DNA of 64,000 nucleotides from Pseudomonadota bacterium (lineage in GTDB: Bacteria; Desulfobacterota; Binatia; Binatales; Binataceae): the NCBI GenBank assembly GCA_021324755.1, contig JAJPIL010000014.1, positions 310,001 through 374,000 of the forward strand, written 5' to 3'. This document shows, piece by piece, positions 57,018-64,000 of the stretch. Positions within the stretch are counted from its first letter, which is position 1. Every line of letters starts with the position of its first letter. Made by a program: the position numbers and the translations under genes. The notes beneath the pieces are model-generated. The model searched no databases and was not told the origin of the DNA. It saw only the letters and a list, made by a program, of their open reading frames with translations.

Positions 57018-59065
57018 GACGCTTCCGAAGCTACCTCCACTTCCATCCGCTCGGATTCGGCCCTGGTCGGGGCAGCCAGCAGGCGCAGCCATACTCGCAT
57101 AGCATCGGCCAGAATCGTGATCACGACGGCCATGAAGATAAGCGTGAGGACTCCGTCGATCCGATCATTCCAGATCATTTGTTTAACGCGAAGCAGTTCG
57201 CTGGCCGCCACTTTGCCAGCTTCGATCTGGTGCTGGAGCATCGAAGCGTGCGCGAAGAAACCGAGAGCAGGTACCGAGCTGAAAGCTTTTTGCATGCCGG
57301 CGGTCATCGTCACCGCGACGAGCCAACAAAGAGGCAACAGGGTGACGAAGGCGTAGCGCGCTTTGCCGGAGCGAATAATTATTGTGGTGGCTACGCACAG
57401 GGCGATGCTTGCGAGCATCTGATTGGCGATCCCGAAAAGCGGCCAGAGCGAATTGATCCCGCCCAGCGGGTCGATCGTGCCGGAATAGACGAAATAGCCC
57501 CAGGCCGCACACACCAAAAACGAGGTGATTATCGTGTTCGTGTAAGACGAACTCATCCCGAGTGGTTTATAGATGTGTCCGATGAGATCCTGGAACATAA
57601 AGCGCGCCACCCGAGTGCCTGCGTCCAGAGTGGTCAAGATAAACAGCGCCTCGAACATGATGGCGAAGTGATACCAAAGCGCCATCATCGCTTTGCCGCC
57701 CAGCGTGTTGGAAAAGATCTGCGCCATTCCCACAGCCAACGTCGGAGCGCCGCCGGTTCGGGCGTACAACGTGGTCTCGCCGACGTCATGGGCTATTCTC
57801 TGCATCTCGTCGTCCGTTACCTCGTAGCCCCATGAAGTAATCGTGGCGGCCGCGGCAGGGCCGGTGCCGACTCTACCTACTGGGCTGTTCATAGCGAAGT
57901 ACACACCAGGCTTGAGCGTGATCGCCGCTACGATCGCGGTCACGGCCACGAAAGACTCCATCATCATGCTGCCGTAGCCGACCATCCGCGCATCGCGCTC
58001 TTTGATCAGCATCTTCGGTGTGGTGCCCGAAGCCACTAGCGAGTGGAAGCCTGAGATCGCGCCACAGGCTATTGTGATGAACGCGAAAGGAAAGACCTTG
58101 CCGGCAAAGACCGGGCCGGTGCCGTTGATAAAGGCCGTCAGAGCCGGCATCTGGGTTGGCGGGTTAATCGCGACTACACACAGGCCAAGGATAACGATGG
58201 TGGCTACCTTGATAAACGCCGACAGATAGTCTCTAGGTCCGAGCAGGAGCCAGATGGGCAACACTGAGGCGAGAAAGCCATACCCGATTATCCACAAAGC
58301 CAGTTCCGGGCCGCTGCGCAAAAAATAGTGTCCCCAGCTGAAGTCTCCGACGTAGCGACCCCCGATCACGGCTAGCATCACCAGGATCAGCCCCAAAACC
58401 GTGCCCTCGACTATTCGGCCGGGGCGCAAGTACGTGATATACACCCCCACGAGCATCGCGATCGGGATCGTTGCCGCCACGGTGGACGTGGCCCAGGTGC
58501 TGTTTTTGAGCGCGTTGACTACCACCAGTCCCAGAGCGGCGATGAGAATCAGCATGATCATCATCACGCCGAACAACGCGACTATTCCACCCAGCGGACC
58601 GATCTCGTCGCGCGCCATTTTGCCGAGCGAGCGACCGTCACGCCGCAACGAGCATGCCAGAATTACGAAATCCTGCACGCATCCACCCAGAACTGCCCCG
58701 ATCACGATCCATAGTATCCCTGGCAGATAACCGAACTGCGCCGCCAGCACCGGTCCCACCAGCGGCCCTGGCCCTGCTATCGCGGCGAAATGATGGCCCA
58801 GCGTTATCCAACGGTTGGTGGGCACGTAGTCGCGCCCGTTGTTGAGACGAACCGCGGGCGTCAGGCGCGAGTCGTCGAGCTCGAGCACGCGGTCGGCGAT
58901 GAATTTCGAGTAAAAACGATAGGCGGTTGCGTAAATACAGGCGGCAGCTATGACAAACCATAGAGCGCCAGGGTGTTCGCCCCGTGCCAGAGCAATAAGC
59001 GCAAGCCCCCCAGCGCCACCAGCCGCGATAACCAGCCAGATAAAAAACCTCAATATTCGAGCCAT
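57014..59065 (-). CDS. cstA: CstA-family carbon starvation protein (peptide/pyruvate transporter)
   Basis: A 683-residue inner-membrane protein with about 16-18 helices. E. coli CstA and BtsT are peptide or pyruvate importers. Conserved stretches are ACIYATAYRFYSKFIADRVLELDD and RDYVPTNRWITLGHHFAAIAGPGPLVGPVLAAQFGYLPG. GAISGFHSLVASGTTPKML follows, with TLDAGTRVARFMFQD near residue 470-500. The ATG at 59065 has good homology at the start. The overlapping small gene at 56772-57017 is probably its YbdD-type partner. Confidence 0.95.
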   Translation of the reverse strand: MARILRFFIWLVIAAGGAGGLALIALARGEHPGALWFVIAAACIYATAYRFYSKFIADRVLELDDSRLTPAVRLNNGRDYVPTNRWITLGHHFAAIAGPGPLVGPVLAAQFGYLPGILWIVIGAVLGGCVQDFVILACSLRRDGRSLGKMARDEIGPLGGIVALFGVMMIMLILIAALGLVVVNALKNSTWATSTVAATIPIAMLVGVYITYLRPGRIVEGTVLGLILVMLAVIGGRYVGDFSWGHYFLRSGPELALWIIGYGFLASVLPIWLLLGPRDYLSAFIKVATIVILGLCVVAINPPTQMPALTAFINGTGPVFAGKVFPFAFITIACGAISGFHSLVASGTTPKMLIKERDARMVGYGSMMMESFVAVTAIVAAITLKPGVYFAMNSPVGRVGTGPAAAATITSWGYEVTDDEMQRIAHDVGETTLYARTGGAPTLAVGMAQIFSNTLGGKAMMALWYHFAIMFEALFILTTLDAGTRVARFMFQDLIGHIYKPLGMSSSYTNTIITSFLVCAAWGYFVYSGTIDPLGGINSLWPLFGIANQMLASIALCVATTIIIRSGKARYAFVTLLPLCWLVAVTMTAGMQKAFSSVPALGFFAHASMLQHQIEAGKVAASELLRVKQMIWNDRIDGVLTLIFMAVVITILADAMRVWLRLLAAPTRAESERMEVEVASEAS

Positions 59066-59441
59066 GACATCACCTCCGGGAGCACTTAAGCCCCCCAGCC
59101 CGGCAGGTCAAAGCTGCTCATGTTGCGCGAAGATTCGTTCTCGTCGCCGCGCTGGGCACTTTAACGTATCCCTTTGCCTAACATTAATCTCTTAAAAGGT
59201 CGTTTTGAAGAAGGCTACGCTGCCCTTTCTCTAGCGAGAACGACCGAGTGCGGGCGGCAAGACCGCTAGCGAGAGTAACCCTTTTTGCCTGCCAGTTGCG
59301 TACTCGGCTCTCCGATCAGCGCTCGGATTACTCTAGTCCGCAAACGAGATTCGAGCGGCGCACGGTGATAAAGCGTGTCGTGCGACTCCATTCGACCGCC
59401 GCCCCGTTTCGTAAATTTGAAGCTTTTTGGCTTGGCACGCC
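59066..59441. other. Upstream region of cstA
   Basis: About 375 bases; the cstA promoter should lie here, with an AT-rich stretch near 59160-59200. I see no coding sequence or RNA gene. Confidence 0.35.
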
Positions 59442-59555
59442 TTAGCTGCGTTTTTTTGCTTGCTGCTGCAGGCGCGCTTGACGGCGCTTTTCTCGTAAAC
59501 GCTTCTCGCGCCTCTTGCGCCTTCGCCTTATTTCTCGCTGTCGTTCGCTGACCAT
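59442..59555 (-). CDS. Very small arginine-rich protein
   Basis: A 37-residue frame from ATG 59555 to TAA 59444, starting MVSERQREIRRRRKRREKR and ending QQQAKKRS. It is almost wholly Arg, Lys, Glu and Gln, so probably one charged helix. I recall short RQxEIRRRRxRK-type proteins in Deltaproteobacteria and think it belongs with them, but cannot check. There is no strong ribosome site (GAGTAGCTCT before ATG). It could bind nucleic acid or ribosomes; that is speculation. Confidence 0.5.
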   Translation of the reverse strand: MVSERQREIRRRRKRREKRLREKRRQARLQQQAKKRS

Positions 59556-60022
59556 AGAGCTACTCGATATCGAATCGTAATCAAAATTTAACCCAGAAAC
59601 TTTCTACGGCTCAAACGTGGCCTTGAAGCGCGATAGTGCTTTTTTCGCACGCGGTACTAAAAGCTTAAGTAAATGGCACCTGTGCCTCTGGCAAGGAAAT
59701 AGACAGAGTTTCAGTTGTATGTCCTCCACATGCGCGGTTTCGCGCAGATGTCAAAATGTTTGCCGCGTTTGCTTGGGCAACAAAAACGGGTTTTAACGAT
59801 CAAAAGCTAGTTCCGTCAAGCTTTTTACCAGGCGTTAGGTGGCGCTCGAAACAGATCTTGGAAAAGACGACCACCTTTGCGGCAGCGGATCGCGTGCAAG
59901 ACTGAGCTCGGCGAGCGAATGCCGAAATTGCAGTGGCTTTTACGAAGAAACGGCAGCGTTGTGTGTCAAGAGGTTCACATCGCTCAGGCGTGCGGAAGTC
60001 AAGGAAGCCTTTTTCAAGCGAA
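59556..60022. other. Gap between the micro-ORF and murJ
   Basis: About 470 bases downstream of murJ. Open frames on both strands near 59800-60057 overlap each other and have no good start; I do not support them. No terminator is clear. Confidence 0.35.
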
Positions 60023-61666
60023 TCAAGCCTCTGGTCGGACGTGGCGTCCAATTCTGAGCGCGTCTATAACTTGCGTTAGCTCTGGTATTTTTAGCCATCG
60101 AGCCGCCCCTAGATAGACCGCTCCGTACACCGGCAGCACCACAAGAGCACGCAGGTGCGGTTCGCTTGGAGCAACCCACGTCTTGACCATTAGCGCGGCA
60201 AGCGCCGCCACGCATGCTAGCGCCCACAACTTAATGAGAAACCCACTTTCGACTCCTGTGGTTCCGATTCGCCGATTTAAAGTTGCGCGCAGCAGGATGA
60301 ACTCGATCCACCCTGCAATTCCTGCCGTAGCTGTCAGTCCCACCACGCCCCATCGCCGATCGATGCCGAGAAAGGGGGGCAAAAGCAGCGCGCACACGTA
60401 ACCGAGCAGCGCGGTCAGCAAAACGCGCAGAACCGCGAATTTAAGCGGCGTGCGCGTATCCCAAAGTGCGTAGTAAGCCGATGAGTACAGCCGCCCCATG
60501 GTAACCGCCAGAAGACCGATCGCCGAGCCCGCCAGCACAACCCACACGTAGAGCGCATCCGCACGACCGAAGCGTCCCGACTGGAAAAGCGCCCCCACGA
60601 TTACGTCGCCGAGAAAAAGAAAAGCCGCCGCCGAAGGCGTGACCAGAAACGAAATTTGCCGCAAGCCGAAATTTAGTCTGACGGCGATCGTTTCGGCAGC
60701 GGTCGAACTTGGCGCGGCGGCCCTCGCCATCGCAGGCAACTCTGCTGCGGCAACCGACATGCCAAACAGGCTCACCGGCAACATGTTTATTATCTGCGCG
60801 TAGTTGAGCGCTGCCACAGCGCCGCCCGGCAACAGACTTGCCAAAACGTTGTCGACATAGGAGCTAAGTTGAACAACTCCTCGCCCCACCACGACTGGCA
60901 CAAAATTCCCAAACACGCTTGCAAGCGAGCGGCGCGCGCGGCTTAAGCTTATTTTTACGCTACCCAAAAGCGTAAGCGCTTGGGGCAATTGCACGCCGAA
61001 CTGGAGCGCAGAGCCGATTAGAGCGCCCCAGGCCACGATCCGCGCCAGGCTGCTCTCCGATCTGGAAGTCCCATAAAACACCATCGCCAGGATAATCGCG
61101 CTGTTCCACGCCACCGGCGCCGCGTATGATGCGAAAAACCGATTATGGCTGTTGAGAACGCCAAGACACCAGGCGGACAGCGCCAAAAGGCCGGCACCCG
61201 GAAAAAAAATCCGCGCCAACGCGATCGCCAAGCTTCTCTTTGCTCCCTGAAAGCCGGGTGCTAAGGCGTCGACCAGATACGGCGCGGCAAAGACCCCAGC
61301 GATCGCCAACGCCGTCATAGCCAGCCCCAAAAGCAGACCTACCGCGTAAGCAAGTTCGCTTGCTTCGCGTTCCTTGTGTTGTGCCAGTAAGCGGCTGTAG
61401 ACCGGAATAAACGAGGCGGAAAGGACGCCCTCGCCGAAAAGGTTCTGCAGAATGTTTGGAATGCGAAAGGCGGCCTTGAAAGCGTCGGCGCTGTCCGAAT
61501 TGCCGAAGTAATGGGCAAAGACGCTCTCGCGCAGTAGACCGGCTATTCGGCTAAGAAAAATTCCTGCCGCAACCAGCCGCGCCATCGCAAGACCCTGACT
61601 GGCACCGACTCTTTGTGTTTGGGCGTCACGGCTCTCAGATGGCGACTTCTCAAAGTAACCGTCCAC
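60023..61666 (-). CDS. murJ: Lipid II flippase MurJ
   Basis: It moves lipid II from the cytosolic to the periplasmic face of the inner membrane for wall synthesis. The 547 residues form about 14 helices of the MOP superfamily. SRIAGLLRESVFAHYFG, then SADAFKAAFRIPNILQNLFGEGVLSASFIPVYS is nearly diagnostic of MurJ. GRFGRADALYVW and GRLYSSAYYALWDTRTPLK in the second half support it. It is the only wall-synthesis gene here apart from recycling enzymes and is divergent from hemW. Confidence 0.96.
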   Translation of the reverse strand: MDGYFEKSPSESRDAQTQRVGASQGLAMARLVAAGIFLSRIAGLLRESVFAHYFGNSDSADAFKAAFRIPNILQNLFGEGVLSASFIPVYSRLLAQHKEREASELAYAVGLLLGLAMTALAIAGVFAAPYLVDALAPGFQGAKRSLAIALARIFFPGAGLLALSAWCLGVLNSHNRFFASYAAPVAWNSAIILAMVFYGTSRSESSLARIVAWGALIGSALQFGVQLPQALTLLGSVKISLSRARRSLASVFGNFVPVVVGRGVVQLSSYVDNVLASLLPGGAVAALNYAQIINMLPVSLFGMSVAAAELPAMARAAAPSSTAAETIAVRLNFGLRQISFLVTPSAAAFLFLGDVIVGALFQSGRFGRADALYVWVVLAGSAIGLLAVTMGRLYSSAYYALWDTRTPLKFAVLRVLLTALLGYVCALLLPPFLGIDRRWGVVGLTATAGIAGWIEFILLRATLNRRIGTTGVESGFLIKLWALACVAALAALMVKTWVAPSEPHLRALVVLPVYGAVYLGAARWLKIPELTQVIDALRIGRHVRPEA

Positions 61667-61953
61667 GGTTTCTCAAGCTCTCGATAGCGCTCCGTCTTAT
61701 GGTCGCAGGCAGCGCAGAGGTTTGGAAGTTGCGCGGAATTTGAAAGGTAAATTTGTGTCTTGCGAAGCGAGTGTCGCAAACATCGCAAGCGCAAAGCGGC
61801 TTTGCCAATCTGCAGCTTTACGAGCTATTAAATTAGTCCCAATAATTAAACTTCCCTACACGTACTAAAAACTGGTTTTGGCCCGCCGCCGGCTCGACGT
61901 GGGCAAACTAACGCTGCCAGGATAAAGCGCTCGCTTGGTATATTGGTATTGCC

Positions 61954-63102
61954 ATGGGATTTTCTCTCTACGTTCATATACCCTATTGCGAGTCGAAATG
62001 CCCCTACTGCGATTTCAACTCTTATGTAGTTCCGAGCGTCCCGGAAGCGGATTATACGCGCGCGCTTGAAAGCGAACTTGCTTTTCGCGCGCAGCAGTTA
62101 CCTTGGGCCGGAAACCGTATCGAAACGATTTTTTTCGGTGGAGGCACGCCTTCGTTATTTGCGCCTGGCTCGATTCGACGCGTAATCGAAACCGCCGCAA
62201 AACTTTTTGGCCTGCAGCAAAATGCGGAAATCACGATAGAAGCCAACCCTGGCACGGTCGATAAACGCAAGCTTTTGGGTTATCTGGAGGCTGGAGTCAA
62301 TCGAATCAGCTTTGGTGCTCAGTCGTTTTCGCCAAGACTACTCAAATTTCTCGGACGAATTCACGGTCCCGACCAGACTTGTCAGGCGGTCGCGATTGCT
62401 TTCGATGTAGGCTTTGAGCGAGTCAATCTTGACCTGATTTTCGCGATCCCAGGGCAGACTGTGGACGAACTGAGGCGGGATTTGGAGCAAGCGATTGCCC
62501 TCAAGCCTGACCACATCTCTTGCTACAACCTGACGTTCGAGCCTGGCACGGCGTTTTATACTCTCCTGAAACGCGGTCGGATAAAAGCGCTTCCCGAAGA
62601 TCGGCAGGCGCGGATGTATGAGATCGTTCGGACCTTTTTGCGCGAGCACGGTTATCCGATGTACGAGCTTTCTAATTACGCTGCGGCGGGCCACGAATGT
62701 AGACACAACCTTACGTACTGGCGCAGGCGGCCGTTTTTAGGCATCGGTGCCGGCGCTCATAGCTTTGCCGACGATGAGCGTGGCGGTCGGCGATGGTGGA
62801 ATGAACGGTCGCCCAGCGTTTATATCGAACGCGTGCGAACTTCGGGTGTAGGGGAAAGCGGAAGTGAGGAAATCGATATCCGTACGGCGCAGCGGGAATT
62901 TGTTTTTTTGAATTTGAGACTGCGTGAGGGTTTTGCGCTTGCCGATTTCAGAGCTCGCTTCGGACAAGATTTCTACGACGTCTTCGGGTCGAGCGTAAAG
63001 CACATGTTCGACGGCGGGCTGCTAGTCGAGCAAGAGGGGCGCGTCAGGCTTAGCGAGGATGCGGTTGCGCTTGCTGACGCAGTGTCAGCAGAGTTTTTCT
63101 AG
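61954..63102 (+). CDS. hemW: HemW-type haem chaperone, radical SAM fold
   Basis: A 382-residue radical SAM-family protein. HemW carries haem to membrane enzymes and does not have coproporphyrinogen oxidase activity. The cluster Cys are Cys12, Cys16 and Cys19 in YCESKCPYCDFNSY, with FFGGGTPSLF and IEANPGT near. The HemN-specific fourth motif is absent. ATG 61954 has no strong ribosome site. Its 3' end overlaps the 3' end of lysS by four bases in a convergent arrangement. Confidence 0.93.
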   Translation: MGFSLYVHIPYCESKCPYCDFNSYVVPSVPEADYTRALESELAFRAQQLPWAGNRIETIFFGGGTPSLFAPGSIRRVIETAAKLFGLQQNAEITIEANPGTVDKRKLLGYLEAGVNRISFGAQSFSPRLLKFLGRIHGPDQTCQAVAIAFDVGFERVNLDLIFAIPGQTVDELRRDLEQAIALKPDHISCYNLTFEPGTAFYTLLKRGRIKALPEDRQARMYEIVRTFLREHGYPMYELSNYAAAGHECRHNLTYWRRRPFLGIGAGAHSFADDERGGRRWWNERSPSVYIERVRTSGVGESGSEEIDIRTAQREFVFLNLRLREGFALADFRARFGQDFYDVFGSSVKHMFDGGLLVEQEGRVRLSEDAVALADAVSAEFF

Positions 63103-64000
63103 GACTGGATGCGCTGCCTCAGGATAGCTACCACGCGCGCCGGGGTTGCCAGACGGATAAACGCGCCGAGCCGAGGCCCGCGGTCTTGGCCCATTATCAT
63201 CCGGTATAACGGCTGAAAGACCCGACCTGGTTTGTCTGGGAACGTGGAACGTCCGATGTCGTAAATCGCCGTTTCGATTTCTTGCGCGCTTGCGTCGGGT
63301 TTGCTCTCCAAATACTCGATAAGCTTTTGGGCGATGTCACGATCCTGGGTAGTCGGCTGGTAAAGCTCCGGTGCGGCCTTGAGATAATCACGCCTGAAGT
63401 TGAGCGCGCAATCCAGCAGCGCCTGCGCCATTCGCCGGGTGTCGTCGTCGGAATCGATCTTGGGGTCGTACCGAGTAAGATATGCCCACATAAGCTCGCG
63501 GTCGGAAATCCCCAGTGCTAGCGCCAGATGCATTATGAGAGTAAAGCTCAGATCGGAGTTGAAACGCTTGGGGCTCTGTTCGTTCAGGACAAAGGCAAGA
63601 GGCGAATTTAGGCGCTTCTCGTCGGTGTCGGCGGCGGCGTAAGCGCGAAGCTCGTCCAGATAGTCGTCAACGTACTGTGGAATCGCTTCAACGAACAACC
63701 TTCGCGCTCTGCGAGGATTGAGAAAGAGAAAGTACTTGAGCACCTCGATAGGCGCATACCTTTGCCACTGCTCGACCGTAACTCCTCGTCCCACGGACTT
63801 CGAAACTTTGCGCCCCTGCTCATCGAGGAACATCTCGAAGGAGAAGCCCAACGGTGGACGCCCGCCCAGCAATCGCACGATCTGAGACGACAGTCGTGCA
63901 GACTCGATGAGATCCTTCCCATAAAGTTCGTAATCCACCCCAAACACGTACCATCGCAATGCCCAGTCGACCTTCCACTGAGCTTTTGCGCGGCCTCCAA
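63099..64000 (-). CDS. lysS: Lysyl-tRNA synthetase, class I (C-terminal 300 residues; cut by window edge)
   Basis: It charges tRNA-Lys. The frame runs past the right end of the window, so the N-terminal Rossmann half is missing. Before the first possible internal start the frame continues with AKAQWKVDWALRWYVFGVDYELYGKD, a class I LysRS signature. KVSKSVG is the KMSKS signature, followed by the helical anticodon-binding region. This is not the class II LysRS of E. coli; class I occurs in archaea, spirochaetes and some proteobacteria. Its stop overlaps hemW by four bases. Confidence 0.94.
   Translation of the reverse strand, partial: GGRAKAQWKVDWALRWYVFGVDYELYGKDLIESARLSSQIVRLLGGRPPLGFSFEMFLDEQGRKVSKSVGRGVTVEQWQRYAPIEVLKYFLFLNPRRARRLFVEAIPQYVDDYLDELRAYAAADTDEKRLNSPLAFVLNEQSPKRFNSDLSFTLIMHLALALGISDRELMWAYLTRYDPKIDSDDDTRRMAQALLDCALNFRRDYLKAAPELYQPTTQDRDIAQKLIEYLESKPDASAQEIETAIYDIGRSTFPDKPGRVFQPLYRMIMGQDRGPRLGAFIRLATPARVVAILRQRIQS

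Noticed and set aside
59800-60057. Overlapping 72- and 83-codon frames on opposite strands
   Set aside because: They are mutually exclusive, have no clear starts, and neither product resembles a known protein, despite a CxxC in the plus-strand frame.

Overview
The window is a chromosomal segment from a Gram-negative bacterium of medium-high G+C content. The envelope genes (Tat and Sec signals, lipoproteins, MurJ, anhydro-MurNAc kinase), a 180 kDa-type NAD-glutamate dehydrogenase, a class I lysyl-tRNA synthetase and a lanthanide-type PQQ alcohol dehydrogenase fit an uncultured Desulfobacterota- or Binatota-like lineage. That placement is inference from gene content only. I see no phage, transposon, CRISPR array or plasmid gene. 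This is mostly core metabolism and housekeeping with a few accessory clusters.

Layout. 1-3 kb: the 5' end of gyrB, an AT-rich 770-base gap with a small tandem repeat, then three exported proteins of unknown function. 3-12 kb (minus strand): lepB and lepA, a UDP-sugar epimerase, UDP-glucose dehydrogenase, a membrane-anchored GT2 glycosyltransferase, a PfkB kinase, methylthioadenosine phosphorylase and rlmN. 12-17.6 kb (minus): a TCA block read icd-mdh-sucC-sucD-ndk. 18-23 kb (minus): a methanol/alcohol oxidation module with a XoxF-like PQQ dehydrogenase and a single protein joining a XoxJ-like binding domain to a cytochrome c, followed by a LarA-like protein. The dehydrogenase is preceded by an imperfect 43/44-base tandem duplication.

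23-31 kb: a glutamine amidotransferase, then yebC-ruvC-(HIBADH family)-ruvA-ruvB, a divergent exported protein with palindromes in the shared promoter region, and a GNAT protein resembling N-acetylglutamate synthase. 31-37 kb (minus): Rrf2 regulator, riboflavin synthase, anmK, a binding protein without signal peptide, a MaoC-type hydratase, nagA and a small unknown protein. 37.5-47.5 kb: a multi-pass membrane protein, the giant NAD-glutamate dehydrogenase, an RlmD-like methyltransferase, a small unknown, a fumarylacetoacetate-hydrolase family enzyme and a Memo protein with a PqqD-like N-terminal domain.

47.6-64 kb: tRNA-Val(CAC) with its promoter, a CPA1 antiporter divergent from a KimA-like potassium importer, glutamine-dependent NAD synthetase, a Tat-exported sulfite-oxidase-family molybdoenzyme with its cytochrome c, cstA overlapping a previously hidden YbdD-like small gene, an arginine-rich micro-ORF, murJ, hemW and the 3' end of class I lysS.

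How it works together: the XoxF and SorA modules would both feed electrons from the periplasm to cytochromes c, the TCA block and glutamate dehydrogenase run central carbon and nitrogen flow, and the CPA1/KimA pair would balance potassium. The items most worth following are the XoxJ-cytochrome fusion with its repeat-bearing upstream region, the PqqD-Memo fusion, and the small genes at 56.8 and 59.4 kb.
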